Assembly: GCF_029016285.1 (NCBI RefSeq)
Contig: NZ_CP091975.1
Coordinates: forward strand, 2,728,001-2,792,000
DNA length: 64,000 nucleotides
Direction: 5' to 3'
DNA from: Vibrio sp. DW001
Lineage (GTDB): Bacteria; Pseudomonadota; Gammaproteobacteria; Enterobacterales; Vibrionaceae
The translations under genes were made by a program, and so were the position numbers. Numbering within the stretch: position 1 is the first letter of the stretch; each line of letters starts with the position of its first letter. The notes beneath the pieces are model-generated. The model had not been told where the DNA came from. It searched no databases and was given only the letters and a program-made list of their open reading frames with translations. Of this stretch, positions 44,092 to 54,423 are shown in pieces.

Positions 44092-45222
44092 CTAATGTCG
44101 ATAATCCGGTGGGATTGGCATGTTTTCACCCTTGAGTGAAGGTTTTTGTCCACCACGTTTCCTAAACTGTTTCAGTTGAAATACATAAGCTAAGACTTGG
44201 GCTACTGCAGTAAACAACCCATCGGGGATCTGCTGTTCCAATTCAGTTGAATGATAGAGCGCTCGAGCTAAAGGTGGGGCAGGAATGATGTAGATATCAT
44301 GCTCACGTGCTACCTCTCTGATTTTGAGAGCCATATGATCAATCCCTTTCGCCACAACGATAGGGGCTTTATCTGTTGTCGTGTTGTACCGAAGCGCGAC
44401 TGAAAAGTGCTCTGGATTGGTAACAATAACATCGGCGGTAGGTACATCAGACATCATTCGGCGCTGTGCCGCTTCTCTTTGCAGCATTCTAATACGACCT
44501 TTGACCTCCGGTTTCCCCTCCGTTTCTTTATACTCGTCTTTAATCTCCTGTTTCGTCATTTTCAATTGATTCGCGTGTTGCCAGATCTGAAAAGGAATAT
44601 CAATCGCAACGACAATGAGCAACGTGCAACTTATTAACAAAACGAAGTTAAGAAGAGTCTCTAACGAATGGTAGATGTTTTGTGGATAAACATCGGTACT
44701 TAATTGAAAAAGATCGACCTTAGAAGCATTGATGAGATAGAAAGCCATGCCTGCTACTAGCGTCACTTTCAAGATGGATTTAAGCAGCTCAACCCAACTT
44801 TGTAAGCCGAACATACGCTTTATGCCACTTAATGGATTCATCTTAGACATTTTGGGCATCGCGGCTTCTACCGAGAAGTTTATCCCACCAATACCAGTTG
44901 TACCCACTACAGCGGCAACAAAAAGAGTAATCAGAATCATCAAAAGAGGAAGAATTAATTGGCCAATGGCACCAGAAGCGATATCTAATAGCTTACTAAC
45001 ATCGAAAATTTCATCGCGGCTTAGCGTAAAAAAACGCGACATCGCGGCCCACAAGCTCTTCGCCAATGTTTTACCAAATATCATCAAAGATATTGATCCG
45101 ACAACAAGTACAGAGACAGAAGCCAGCTCTTTTGAGCGTGCAATCTGTCCCTTTTCACGCGCCTGTTGTAACCGCTTGGGCGTGGCGTCTTCGGTCCTTT
45201 CTTGTCCGTCTGAATCGGCCAT
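44092..45222 (-). CDS. flhB: Flagellar export switch protein FlhB
   Basis: A 376-residue export apparatus protein that switches specificity from hook to filament. Four membrane helices (about 30-210) are followed by the cytoplasmic domain. The autocleavage motif reads NPEH (ADVIVTNPEHFSVALRY) instead of the common NPTH; the Asn-Pro bond that is cut is preserved. Usual length. Last gene before the intergenic region upstream of flhA. Confidence 0.95.
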   Translation of the reverse strand: MADSDGQERTEDATPKRLQQAREKGQIARSKELASVSVLVVGSISLMIFGKTLAKSLWAAMSRFFTLSRDEIFDVSKLLDIASGAIGQLILPLLMILITLFVAAVVGTTGIGGINFSVEAAMPKMSKMNPLSGIKRMFGLQSWVELLKSILKVTLVAGMAFYLINASKVDLFQLSTDVYPQNIYHSLETLLNFVLLISCTLLIVVAIDIPFQIWQHANQLKMTKQEIKDEYKETEGKPEVKGRIRMLQREAAQRRMMSDVPTADVIVTNPEHFSVALRYNTTTDKAPIVVAKGIDHMALKIREVAREHDIYIIPAPPLARALYHSTELEQQIPDGLFTAVAQVLAYVFQLKQFRKRGGQKPSLKGENMPIPPDYRH

Positions 45223-45231
45223 TGAATTCCT

Positions 45232-46017
45232 TTAACAATCTAGTCGAATTATTCGACACACTTGTTGCTCACCTTCTATCCAGTAAAGCTCATAATGTCC
45301 ATATAATCCAAGCATGATGTACCAACACAATAACAGCCCGACCATAAGAGCGAAGGCGAATCCCAATGAGAATATATTAAGCTGCGGTGCTGCTCTCGTC
45401 ATCACCCCGAAAGAAAGATTCACAGTAAGCAATGCGATAATGCCAGATAACGACATACTCAGCGCCGTCTTGAACATCGTTCCTAACCAAAGTGAAAGCT
45501 CTCTAAAGTCGGTCGTAGTCAGCGACCCACTGCCAATTGGCAATGTTTTAAAGCTGATTACAACTAGGTTGATCATCTTAAGATGACCGTCTGTTGCTAA
45601 AAAAAACATAATGGCGAGAAACATAAAGATCTGACCAAGCACGGGGGTATTCTGCCCGTTAGCAGGGTCGACCATTGACGCGAAGCCCAAACTTGACTGC
45701 ATACCTAAGATTTGTCCCAGCATGACAAATGTTTGCACGACAAATTGTGTCACCATCCCCATGGCAACACCAATGATGATCTGTTCCAACGTGGTAAGAA
45801 AACCTTCAAACGAAAAAAGCGCTATTGTATCCGTCACGGCAGGGATGGCTGGCGACACGGCTAGGGTTACCGCTAATGCGAGGTACAATCGAATTCGAGT
45901 CGACACAAAACGAGCACCGGTAACCGTCATGACCATAAACATCGCGGATATACGGCTAAAGGGCCAAAAATAGTTGGCTATCCACTCTAATATTATACCC
46001 GTAGGAAATTCCATCAC
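45232..46017 (-). CDS. fliR: Flagellar export protein FliR
   Basis: A 261-residue, six-helix membrane component of the export gate core (FliPQR). Typical N-terminal EWIANYFWPFSRISAMFMV and GASLGFA-like MQSSLGFASMVDPANGQNTPVL segments. It begins with two Met codons (46017 or 46014); either is possible. Between fliQ and flhB. Confidence 0.94.
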   Translation of the reverse strand: MMEFPTGIILEWIANYFWPFSRISAMFMVMTVTGARFVSTRIRLYLALAVTLAVSPAIPAVTDTIALFSFEGFLTTLEQIIIGVAMGMVTQFVVQTFVMLGQILGMQSSLGFASMVDPANGQNTPVLGQIFMFLAIMFFLATDGHLKMINLVVISFKTLPIGSGSLTTTDFRELSLWLGTMFKTALSMSLSGIIALLTVNLSFGVMTRAAPQLNIFSLGFAFALMVGLLLCWYIMLGLYGHYELYWIEGEQQVCRIIRLDC

Positions 46018-46022
46018 GTTAC

Positions 46023-46292
46023 CTAATACAGCACTTGTGGTAATCGTTCGACCATTTCATAAAAAAATTCAATCATGGTCTGTGTCATCCAGTGCGCACC
46101 AAACATCAGTGCGAGCAATGTAACAATCAAGCGCGGAAGGAAGCTTAAGGTCTGTTCGTTGATAGAGGTTGCCGCTTGAAAAACGGCCACAATGAGACCA
46201 ATCATCAAGCTCGGAACAATTATCGCGCACACAAGCATTATGACTATCCATAATGCGCTACGAAATATCTCAACAAAAATTTCAGGCGTCAT
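46023..46292 (-). CDS. fliQ: Flagellar export protein FliQ
   Basis: An 89-residue protein with two hydrophobic helices (about 15-40 and 50-72), conserved pattern VAVFQAATSINEQTLSFLPR. It forms part of the FliPQR export gate. Spacing to fliP is 12 bp and to fliR 5 bp. Confidence 0.94.
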   Translation of the reverse strand: MTPEIFVEIFRSALWIVIMLVCAIIVPSLMIGLIVAVFQAATSINEQTLSFLPRLIVTLLALMFGAHWMTQTMIEFFYEMVERLPQVLY

Positions 46293-46304
46293 CGGTTACC
46301 CTCG

Positions 46305-47177
46305 CTATAACGCAAAACTGCCCGCTAGGGTAGAAAGTATCAGGTTCCATCCATCGACTAAGACAAAGAGCATCAATTTGAATGGCAATGAAACAATCAT
46401 GGGTGACAACATCATCATACCCATCGCCATTAGTATCGACGCAACCACTAAGTCAATAATCAAAAATGGCAGAAATAGCATAAAGCCAATCTGGAAAGCG
46501 GTTTTGAGCTCAGAAGTGATAAACGCTGGGATAAGAACCGCCAACGAAACATCTTCCGGGTTTTCTGCTTGAGAACCTGAGATATTAACGAACGTTTCAA
46601 GGTCCTTGAGTCGAGTCTGTTTGAGCATGAAAGATCGCATTGGTTCCTGTGCAGAATCAAATGCCTGTCGTGCTGAAATTTGTTCGTTCAAATAAGGTTG
46701 AACCGCCGTTTTATTTACCTCGTCAATAACAGGGGACATAATAAAAAAGGTCAAAAAGATAGCGATGCCGACGATAACTTGATTAGAGGGTGTTTGCTGT
46801 AATCCCATCGCTTGCCGAAGGATTGACATGACCACGACAATTCGGGTAAATGAGGTCATTAAAATGACCATAGCCGGCAAGAAACCGAGCATAGTCATCA
46901 GCGCCAGTATCTGAAGATTAACTGAATAGTCTTCACTGCCGTCAGGATTCGTTGTCATAGTAAACGCTGGAATACCCGTCCCGCCAGATACACTACCAGA
47001 AGCGCTCGTACTGGACGCGCCATTACTTTGCTCAAGCGCAGTCACAAGGATGTTCTCAGCGCCCAAAGCATTCGCTGATATGGGCGTTTCAAGTTCTTCT
47101 TGAGCGATGGATATCGGCGCGTATAGAAGAAACACAAACGCTGCTATAAGAGCAGCGACAACGTTATTTTTTATCAT
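46305..47177 (-). CDS. fliP: Flagellar export protein FliP
   Basis: A 290-residue export gate protein. It has a cleavable-looking signal peptide (ending near SIAQ), a periplasmic Ser/Gly-rich stretch, then four membrane helices with the family motifs [28 protein letters not shown] and [14 protein letters not shown]. Overlaps fliO by 14 bases. Confidence 0.95.
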   Translation of the reverse strand: MIKNNVVAALIAAFVFLLYAPISIAQEELETPISANALGAENILVTALEQSNGASSTSASGSVSGGTGIPAFTMTTNPDGSEDYSVNLQILALMTMLGFLPAMVILMTSFTRIVVVMSILRQAMGLQQTPSNQVIVGIAIFLTFFIMSPVIDEVNKTAVQPYLNEQISARQAFDSAQEPMRSFMLKQTRLKDLETFVNISGSQAENPEDVSLAVLIPAFITSELKTAFQIGFMLFLPFLIIDLVVASILMAMGMMMLSPMIVSLPFKLMLFVLVDGWNLILSTLAGSFAL

Positions 47178-47556
47178 TTTTTTTTAATAACTGGCTAAAT
47201 TGATTGGCAAACTGACTTGTTTCTATTTGCTCATCATCAATGGGTTTATCCAATCGAGAAATCAAATTGATGGCTTGTGAGGTAATACCAACAAGAAACT
47301 GTTCTTCCCCAACTTTTATAACCGCAATACGTTCCCGCGTCCCTACTGAAATTTGCCTGACAACGGAAAGTCCTTTTTGATTTCCCATTGTAGGTAAACG
47401 CATTTTTTTAAGTAACCACGCCAACGCGAAAATAATCGCGATAACGACAGCAAGAGAGCCAAATGTTGTAAGCAAGTCCAGCTGTGGTGCACCAGCCGCC
47501 AGTACAGAAAAAGGTAGAAAAAATAACGTACCGACCAGCGTTCTATTTATTGTCAT
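47164..47556 (-). CDS. fliO: Flagellar export assembly protein FliO
   Basis: A 130-residue membrane protein that stabilises FliP during gate assembly. Signal-like N-terminus, one membrane helix (about 30-50, [19 protein letters not shown]) and a cytoplasmic domain with [29 protein letters not shown], the typical FliO core. Between fliN and fliP. Confidence 0.93.
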   Translation of the reverse strand: MTINRTLVGTLFFLPFSVLAAGAPQLDLLTTFGSLAVVIAIIFALAWLLKKMRLPTMGNQKGLSVVRQISVGTRERIAVIKVGEEQFLVGITSQAINLISRLDKPIDDEQIETSQFANQFSQLLKKNDKK

Positions 47557-47577
47557 AATATTCGTTTCATCACAATA

Positions 47578-47991
47578 CTATCGAAGTTTCTTGATTCGTT
47601 CAGTTTGACTGATGACATCGGTTAACCGAATACCAAATTTATCATTGACAACGACGACTTCCCCGTGGGCAATCAACGTACCGTTGACCATTACGTCTAA
47701 CGACTCCCCTGCAATTCTGTCTAGCTCTACTACTGAGCCCTGGTTCAATTGAAGAAGGTTACGGATACTAATTTGTGAGCGACCTACTTCCATAGAAATC
47801 GTCACCGGAATATCCATTATCGTATCAAGTTTACGACGCTCATCTTCGGAAATTGGCGTTGATTGGTCAGACAGCTCTTCTAACGGAGCGAGTTCCGCTT
47901 CATTTGAGCCACCCATCGCTGCGGGGTCTTCACCCAGTGCAGCTGCCCATTCGTCTGCTAGTTTTTGATCGTCACTCGGTTCCATTGTCAT
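47578..47991 (-). CDS. fliN: Flagellar motor switch protein FliN
   Basis: A 137-residue C-ring protein. The acidic N-terminal half is variable; the C-terminal SpoA domain carries DIPVTISMEVGRSQISIRNL and LNQGSVVELDRIAGESLDV. Together with FliM it forms the rotor switch and docks FliH. Met3 is an alternative start. Confidence 0.95.
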   Translation of the reverse strand: MTMEPSDDQKLADEWAAALGEDPAAMGGSNEAELAPLEELSDQSTPISEDERRKLDTIMDIPVTISMEVGRSQISIRNLLQLNQGSVVELDRIAGESLDVMVNGTLIAHGEVVVVNDKFGIRLTDVISQTERIKKLR

Positions 47992-48018
47992 CTACCTATT
48001 ATTTTATTTACTTATTTT

Positions 48019-49071
48019 CTAATCATCGTCTGAATCAGACGAAGCACTACCAATTTCTGACATGATATCTTTTCCTAAGAAAGCAATATCCGTCTTAACA
48101 ACATCCGGTCGTTTGATCTTTTCAGATACCTGTACAGCCAGTTTCTCGCTTGAGCGCCCCATCTTCACTCGATAGGTAGGCAGTTCTTCCACAAACATAG
48201 TCGCATTTTCAGGCATATCAATGGGTATAACATCGCCAGGCCTTAATTCCATGAGGTCTCTTAATGAAATATTTTTTTCAAGCAGATTAACCCTAAAATT
48301 AACCGGCACATCCATAATTTCATCTCGCAGCGCAGAGCTCCAACGAATATCCGTTTCCATCTTATCGGACTGAACACCTGCATCGAGTAATTCACGTATA
48401 GGCTCAACCATTGAGTATGGCATCACGACGTGAAAATCACCGCCACCGCCATCAACTTCGATATGGAACGAACTGACGACAATCACTTCTGTCGGACTAA
48501 CAATATTCGCCATACTTGGGTTAACTTCGGAATCTAGGTATTCAAATTCAACCCCCATGACTGGAGACCATGCCTCTTTGTAATCCTCAAAAACAACCTT
48601 TAACAGCAGTTGAATAATTCTTCGTTCCGTCGGTGTGAATTCCCGCCCTTCAATCTTAGCGTGAAACCGACCATCGCCACCAAAAAAATTCTCTACCAAG
48701 ATGAAAACCAAGCGCGCTTCCATGGTAACCAGTGCCGTCCCTTTTAATGGTCTAAATCGAACCATATTAAGACTTGTTGGTACATATAATGTGTTTTGGT
48801 ATTCACCAAACTTCATCATTTGAACGCCGTTGATCGAAACCTCTGCCGTTTTTCGTAACATATTGAACAAGCTGACTCGCATATGGCGAGCAAAACGTTC
48901 ATTGATTAGCTCCAGGGTCGGCATGCGACCACGAACGATTCGGTCTTGTGAAGAAAAGTCGAAACTGACTGTTCCTTCAACATCCGTATCCAGTTCGTCT
49001 TCTGCGTCATCTACATCGTCAACGCCGTGCAGTAGCGCATCAATTTCGTCTTGGGATAATAAGTCTGTCAC
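48019..49071 (-). CDS. fliM: Flagellar motor switch protein FliM
   Basis: A 350-residue C-ring protein. The N-terminal CheY-P-binding peptide LLSQDEIDALLHG (3-15) is intact, followed by the CheC-like middle domain with GGxG region FFGGDGRFHAK and a C-terminal SpoA domain (VNFRVNLLEKNISLRDLMEL). Follows fliL by seven bases. Confidence 0.95.
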   Translation of the reverse strand: MTDLLSQDEIDALLHGVDDVDDAEDELDTDVEGTVSFDFSSQDRIVRGRMPTLELINERFARHMRVSLFNMLRKTAEVSINGVQMMKFGEYQNTLYVPTSLNMVRFRPLKGTALVTMEARLVFILVENFFGGDGRFHAKIEGREFTPTERRIIQLLLKVVFEDYKEAWSPVMGVEFEYLDSEVNPSMANIVSPTEVIVVSSFHIEVDGGGGDFHVVMPYSMVEPIRELLDAGVQSDKMETDIRWSSALRDEIMDVPVNFRVNLLEKNISLRDLMELRPGDVIPIDMPENATMFVEELPTYRVKMGRSSEKLAVQVSEKIKRPDVVKTDIAFLGKDIMSEIGSASSDSDDD

Positions 49072-49078
49072 TTGAAAC

Positions 49079-49582
49079 CTATTGAATTACAAAATCAGTG
49101 AATAGCACCTTTTCGATAACAGGTTGCCCAACTAATTCCGTCATGGTTGCTCGAATATTTTCCGTCGCTTGGTTACGTAGCTCAGTTCGACCTGTCGGCG
49201 TTCTAAGCTGCTCAACTGTCGTTGAGGCCAAGGTGTTTAAAATTGTACTTTCAATTAATGGTGAATGATGCCTTGCGAGATCTTCATTTTTTATACCACG
49301 TACCATCACCTGAACTTTAATTTGTACTAACCTGTCTCGCTGTTTTCCAGGCGCACTAAAGAGGAAAGGTTGTGGAATATTCACATACGATGCAGGTTCT
49401 GGTAGTCCCATTTGGCTTGCGGTGAGCTGATCATTCGACGAATCAGAACTATCCGAGCCTAGAAAAAAGAACGCGGCACCTCCACCAACGGCAATCAATA
49501 CCACTACAGCAATGATGATAATCATCATTTTACTCTTACCTTTCGGTGCATCTCCACCGTTTACTTGTTGCGCATCTGCCAT
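49079..49582 (-). CDS. fliL: Flagellar basal body-associated protein FliL
   Basis: A 167-residue single-span inner-membrane protein next to the stator. One helix (about 18-42, MMIIIIAVVVLIAVGGGAAF), a short linker, then a periplasmic stomatin-like domain ending VIEKVLFTDFVIQ. First gene after fliK. Confidence 0.94.
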   Translation of the reverse strand: MADAQQVNGGDAPKGKSKMMIIIIAVVVLIAVGGGAAFFFLGSDSSDSSNDQLTASQMGLPEPASYVNIPQPFLFSAPGKQRDRLVQIKVQVMVRGIKNEDLARHHSPLIESTILNTLASTTVEQLRTPTGRTELRNQATENIRATMTELVGQPVIEKVLFTDFVIQ

Positions 49583-49649
49583 AGCAATCTCAAATTATTC
49601 CATTTTCAAAGACTTATACACTGATAAATCCATAGGGGATACCAAAATA

Positions 49650-51668
49650 TTAAGCGTAAAAACTGATTCCATCATCTTTTGATTTAATATTCACGTCAAG
49701 ATTGATGCTTTCGTCAACATTTCCGCCGCCCTCTCCCAATAATCCATTCGTACCGTTCGGATTATTCGACTCATTTGACGCATATTGCCCTTGCTGCTGA
49801 CCAGAATTTTGTTGGTGAACGGATGAATCAGACAATTGTAAACCTTGTTGAGCAAGCATCTCTCTTAACCGTGGCATCGCTTGTTCCACAATATCTCTGG
49901 CTTGCTGGTTTGCAACAGTAAATTGAACCGAAGCCGCATCTCCGTTCATCGTCATTCTAATCTGCATTCTACCTAACTCCGGTGGGTCGAGACGAATATC
50001 AATATTTTTAAGATTTTTTGACAGCATCATTTGTACTTGATCTGACAGTTTCTCTCCGGCGACTTCACGAGAAAGTTGTAATGGCGATTGTTGAACTGCT
50101 TGTTGAATACCGGTCTTAAGCTGTGCCTGTTGTAATCCTTGTTGTGCCGCCAGTCCAGAGAGTTGTTGAGACAATCCACTCTCTTTATCGTCACTCTTAT
50201 TCCCAGACTTCATCGCACCTGCAACGCCGGCTGTAGCCAATGCGGTCTTCATCATGTGTTGCTGAGAGTTTGCGTTAGTTGCAACCATAACCTGAGTCGG
50301 ATTAAAGGGTTGTGTTTGGTGTAACTGAGCATTATTAAGTTCCGCGGCGGTCACTGACGTTTGAGCGAGCAAAGGCGCTTTGTCTAGGCTTTGTGTTTGA
50401 GCAGCATGTTGTTGTAAATACTGTGGTGTATGTAACTGCTGCGCTGCGGCCGTTGCAACGGCCGTTGGCTTAGCTAACTCTGCGGACGCTTTTAGCTGCT
50501 CCGGCTGCACGTTGGAATTGGTTACCTGAATTAAATACTCTAACTCTTCTGGCGATAACGCTTCTATATCCGCATCGCTCAGATTCAACTGAGCCATTGT
50601 AGCTTCGATTTGTGCTTTATCCGCTTTCGCTAACACGGTTCCTACTGAAGCGATGCCTATAGTGGCAAGTGTCTCTTCTGTTTCGACATCTGTTTGAGTA
50701 TTACCCCAGATCAGTTCTTCTGTGGATTGTGGTATTGGTTTTCCTTGAGATGCGACTGCTCCTTCAGCAGGGACCACTTGTTCCTTTAGTGATTGCTGAG
50801 TTGCACCATGTTCAAGTTGTTGAGTCGCATCCTTTCCATTTTGTAGAACAAACTCTTTTTGTAATTCATTTGATACGCCTCTATTCCCACTCGCACCAAC
50901 TGCCTCATTCGCTGAGGTATTTTCATCTTTCTGTTGAGACTGTTTACCCATCAACCCCACTTGGTCTAGTTCAATATTCTCTTCTTGACCGTTACGTTCT
51001 AGTGAGGGTATAGATTGAGACGACGATTCAAGTGATTCACTCTGGGCCAATTTTTCATCAGGTAATTGACCTGTCATTTTTGAATCTTGCCGTTGGACCG
51101 TGTCTTGATTTTGGGATGTCGATTTCTCTATAAATTGGCTTAAGGCAGGATCTTCTTCTCGTTTATTGGAGGCTTCTTCCGCACTTTTAGATTCCTGAGG
51201 AAAAAGTTTGCCGTCTTCATTTTTAAGTGCATGACTAGAATCGTCAAGTCTTTCTAGAAGCTCATTACCTTCGCTCATCGTCTTTGCTGCTTTTTCCTGA
51301 TCAGGCGAGGTGTCGCTAAGCGGCAACCTATTTACAGCTTCATCACTCTCGGCAGAGGAGGATTGAGAACTCTCTGAATCAGGCTTTGCTTTAGCGTTTT
51401 CGTCACCCTCACCTTCGCCTTCAACGGCGACGTCATCATCAATAAGCGTGTCAACACCCGGCACACTCACTTCCGCTTCTGACACGTCGGTTTTAATCAC
51501 CTGAGTGTCTTCGGTCGATTCCGTTTCAGATTGAAAAATAGCACCTAAAGCACTCAAAAAACTTCCTGATTCAGTAGAATCAGTAGATGCAATTGCGTCG
51601 CTTGCGCCCGTTTGTAGGCGTGTACTGGTTTTTCCGACGTCACTTACAGATAAGGAGGTTTGATTCAT
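49650..51668 (-). CDS. fliK: Flagellar hook-length control protein FliK
   Basis: A 672-residue secreted ruler protein, long for the family. Residues 1-560 are Ser/Glu then Gln-rich and low in complexity; the C-terminal hook-length domain is recognised by LDPPELGRMQIRMTMNGDAA and AMPRLREMLAQQGLQLSD. The Asn/Gly/Gln-rich tail follows. Preceded by its own sigma54-type promoter about 100 bp upstream; first gene of fliKLMNOPQR-flhB. Confidence 0.93.
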   Translation of the reverse strand: MNQTSLSVSDVGKTSTRLQTGASDAIASTDSTESGSFLSALGAIFQSETESTEDTQVIKTDVSEAEVSVPGVDTLIDDDVAVEGEGEGDENAKAKPDSESSQSSSAESDEAVNRLPLSDTSPDQEKAAKTMSEGNELLERLDDSSHALKNEDGKLFPQESKSAEEASNKREEDPALSQFIEKSTSQNQDTVQRQDSKMTGQLPDEKLAQSESLESSSQSIPSLERNGQEENIELDQVGLMGKQSQQKDENTSANEAVGASGNRGVSNELQKEFVLQNGKDATQQLEHGATQQSLKEQVVPAEGAVASQGKPIPQSTEELIWGNTQTDVETEETLATIGIASVGTVLAKADKAQIEATMAQLNLSDADIEALSPEELEYLIQVTNSNVQPEQLKASAELAKPTAVATAAAQQLHTPQYLQQHAAQTQSLDKAPLLAQTSVTAAELNNAQLHQTQPFNPTQVMVATNANSQQHMMKTALATAGVAGAMKSGNKSDDKESGLSQQLSGLAAQQGLQQAQLKTGIQQAVQQSPLQLSREVAGEKLSDQVQMMLSKNLKNIDIRLDPPELGRMQIRMTMNGDAASVQFTVANQQARDIVEQAMPRLREMLAQQGLQLSDSSVHQQNSGQQQGQYASNESNNPNGTNGLLGEGGGNVDESINLDVNIKSKDDGISFYA

Positions 51669-51770
51669 ATAAACAGTCTCTTACGCGTTTTCTACAAAGG
51701 AACGATTACTAGGTTCCAACTTATGGCCAAAACGTCTTATTGCCGCTTGTCATTCTTAACAGGGTAGAAA

Positions 51771-51786
51771 TGCAAAAATCAGACCA
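51771..51786 (-). promoter_or_regulatory. Sigma54-type promoter of fliK
   Basis: On the minus strand TGGTCTG-ATTT-TTGCA has GG and GC exactly ten bases apart. It lies in the 154-bp gap between fliJ and fliK, with a start site expected near 51759. Confidence 0.75.
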
Positions 51787-51822
51787 CACAATAAAGAATG
51801 ACTGAGATGGCTGGTTTATAAT

Positions 51823-52266
51823 TTATAAATGTGTCTTTCCACGGGCATACTGCAGTGTCGTAAACTCGTCCATCTGTTTCTGTTCGAGATAGTTTTCTAT
51901 TTTCTGTTTTTCTTTGCGCTTTTTCTCTATCATCCAGTCATAGGAGCGTTTCTGTTTTCTTGTCTCCAGCCAATGCTCTTGGCAGTTGTCGACTTGGGAT
52001 TTGAAGTGTCCCTCTGCCTCACGTTGTTTCTTAAGTGTGTTATCCAACTGAGTCAAAAAGCGGTTGAGATGTCCGTACTCGCTCGCCGATAGGCCATTTT
52101 TTCCACGGTCAATCAACTGGTGACAATAATCCAATCGGTAGCGTTCGATCTGAGCAACTTGCTTGTAATAGTCTTCTAATTCTGAGCGCGCTTTATTGAG
52201 TGCAAGTACCGCGTTATTCTCGCGTTCGCTAGCCTGCTCTAACAAAAAATCTAATGCATTTTCCAT
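51823..52266 (-). CDS. fliJ: Flagellar export chaperone FliJ
   Basis: A 147-residue, almost entirely coiled-coil protein that couples the FliI ATPase to the export gate. Typical N-terminus ENALDFLLEQASERENNAV and high charge throughout. Overlaps fliI by one base and ends the fliE-fliJ group. Confidence 0.92.
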   Translation of the reverse strand: MENALDFLLEQASERENNAVLALNKARSELEDYYKQVAQIERYRLDYCHQLIDRGKNGLSASEYGHLNRFLTQLDNTLKKQREAEGHFKSQVDNCQEHWLETRKQKRSYDWMIEKKRKEKQKIENYLEQKQMDEFTTLQYARGKTHL

Positions 52267-53597
52267 CAGTTATTGTCCGATGATTGCAGGATGTTCCGCA
52301 ACATATGCACACACATATCGTAAGGAACAGACTCTTTCATACTCTGTTGTAGATATTGATCTAGCGTCGGCTTAATAGTAAACGCACTATCTATCGCGGG
52401 ATTGGTTCCTGGTTTATAAGCACCGATAGAAACCAAATCTTGGTTTTTACGACAAATAGAGAGTATTTGGCGAACGGTTTTCGACATCAACATATGTTCA
52501 TCATCAGTAATCTGAGGCATAACACGACTTACTGATTTCTCGACATCAATGGCGGGATAATGACCGGCATCAGCCATCTCTCTAGAGAGCACAATATGCC
52601 CATCTAGAATCGCCCGTGAGGCATCAGCAATAGGATCTTGAAGGTCATCACCTTCGGTTAAAACAGTAAAAAATGCGGTAATAGAACCCTGTTCAGGGCT
52701 ACCGTTTCCTGCTCTTTCAACCAAGGCGGGTAACTTAGCAAATACAGAAGGTGGGTAGCCCTTTGTGGCTGGCGGTTCGCCAACAGATAAGGCGATCTCC
52801 CTTTGAGCTTGAGCAAAACGAGTTAGTGAATCCATCAGGAGAAGAACATCGAGGCCTTGATCACGAAAGTATTCCGCGATCGTGAGTGCGGTTTGGCAGC
52901 CTTTTAGTCGCATCAATGGTGAGGAATCGGCTGGAGCGGCAACAACAACTGAACGCCTTCGACCATCTTCACCAAGTATTTCTTCTATAAACTCTTTAAC
53001 TTCTCGGCCACGTTCACCAATCAAGCCAACCACCACCACCTGTGCAGTGGTTCCTCTGGTCATCATTCCTAACGTGACAGATTTACCCACACCAGAACCG
53101 GCAAATAGCCCAATGCGTTGCCCTTTACCTACCGTCAACAAGCCGTTTATTGCTTTTAGTCCCACATCCAGAGGTTCAGTGATCGGTTTTCGCAGCAATG
53201 GATTAATAGGTTCAGAGGTAAATGAGGCGCGCTGCTCTGTGTAGATTTCTCCTAACCCATCAATCGGGTTACCAACGCCATCAAGTACACGCCCCAGCAA
53301 CTCCATTCCTACTGCTAACCCGCCTTCACTTGTAATTGGGGTCACTTTTGCTCCGGGTAATATACCGGCGATCTGTTCACTGGGCATTAAATATAGATTT
53401 TCGCCTGAAAAACCAACCACTTCGGCTTCCATTACGCCATTTAATGTCTCTACCTGACACAAACTGCCTATCGGTGCCCGACAACCCGTAGCCTCTAGGG
53501 TTAGACCGACAACCCTAACCAATTTTCCTGAAGCAATGGCTCGCGTGGTTAAGCCTTGAGTTTTATAGTTAGATAGTCGTTCAGCAAGCGCTAACAT
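52266..53597 (-). CDS. fliI: Flagellum-specific ATPase FliI
   Basis: A 443-residue F1-beta-like ATPase that energises export. P-loop [15 protein letters not shown] (about 165-179), Walker [19 protein letters not shown] and the family [19 protein letters not shown] [16 protein letters not shown] segment. Overlaps fliH by one base. Confidence 0.95.
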   Translation of the reverse strand: MLALAERLSNYKTQGLTTRAIASGKLVRVVGLTLEATGCRAPIGSLCQVETLNGVMEAEVVGFSGENLYLMPSEQIAGILPGAKVTPITSEGGLAVGMELLGRVLDGVGNPIDGLGEIYTEQRASFTSEPINPLLRKPITEPLDVGLKAINGLLTVGKGQRIGLFAGSGVGKSVTLGMMTRGTTAQVVVVGLIGERGREVKEFIEEILGEDGRRRSVVVAAPADSSPLMRLKGCQTALTIAEYFRDQGLDVLLLMDSLTRFAQAQREIALSVGEPPATKGYPPSVFAKLPALVERAGNGSPEQGSITAFFTVLTEGDDLQDPIADASRAILDGHIVLSREMADAGHYPAIDVEKSVSRVMPQITDDEHMLMSKTVRQILSICRKNQDLVSIGAYKPGTNPAIDSAFTIKPTLDQYLQQSMKESVPYDMCVHMLRNILQSSDNN

Positions 53598-54397
53598 TAC
53601 TCATTTCCCTGAAAGCGATTTGCACTGCAGAAAGAGTGAATAACAGAACGAATACGCTCTTCCATTTTAAAACTTACACTGGATTCACCCGCTTCTATTT
53701 GGACATCACCTCGATTGAGCGAAGGTTCGCTCGCTAAAGTCCAATTGCGACAATTAAGCTCTTCGTCACCGTAGGCCGATTGAACGATAGATACATCCTC
53801 TGGATTAAGCTTAAACGTTATGGCGTGGCCCGAAATCGGTAATGCTTCAACTGATTCTTTAATGGTATCTAAGATAACTTGAGGGTTGGTTTGCACTTCA
53901 ATACGCACCACTTCTTTGGTTAATGTGAGCACCATTTCAACCAACTGTTTTTCTACTTGGGCATTCATCAACTCTAGTGGTTGAGCAAACTGATTGGCCA
54001 GGTTCATGAAGTGGTCAACTTGTTGCTTTATAAATTCTTGTCCTTCTTGAATTCCTTCGGCTTTACCAAGTTCTAGACCTTCTATTTGGCCTTCTTGTAC
54101 ACCTTGTTCTTTGCCTTTCTCATACCCGGCGTTAAATCCCGCTTCTTGCCCCTTATGATAACCTTCTTGGTGCGCGCTTTTCTTTATCTCTTCAATGGCA
54201 GATTCGGTCAATTCAACGGGTATTGCTGTTGCTGGTTCATCGAAATCGGGTATCCAACCTGGATCGTAATTAAACGCTGTCTCTTTAGCGTTTTTATGCG
54301 TCTCTGAGGTGTAATCTGGTAGGCCCCATTTTTCAGGCTTCACCGTCGCGCCGTCTTCATCCGGACGCAAAAATCCTCTTTTCCGTTCAAGAGACAT
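53597..54397 (-). CDS. fliH: Flagellar export regulator FliH
   Basis: A 266-residue stalk protein that binds FliI and FliN. The centre (about 85-135) is a GxxxG helical repeat: [20 protein letters not shown] and onward, typical of FliH; the C-terminal part is an ATPase-delta-like domain. Follows fliG by 26 bp. Confidence 0.93.
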   Translation of the reverse strand: MSLERKRGFLRPDEDGATVKPEKWGLPDYTSETHKNAKETAFNYDPGWIPDFDEPATAIPVELTESAIEEIKKSAHQEGYHKGQEAGFNAGYEKGKEQGVQEGQIEGLELGKAEGIQEGQEFIKQQVDHFMNLANQFAQPLELMNAQVEKQLVEMVLTLTKEVVRIEVQTNPQVILDTIKESVEALPISGHAITFKLNPEDVSIVQSAYGDEELNCRNWTLASEPSLNRGDVQIEAGESSVSFKMEERIRSVIHSFCSANRFQGNE

Positions 54398-54423
54398 ACA
54401 TTACCTGCTTTGTTTAATGACCA

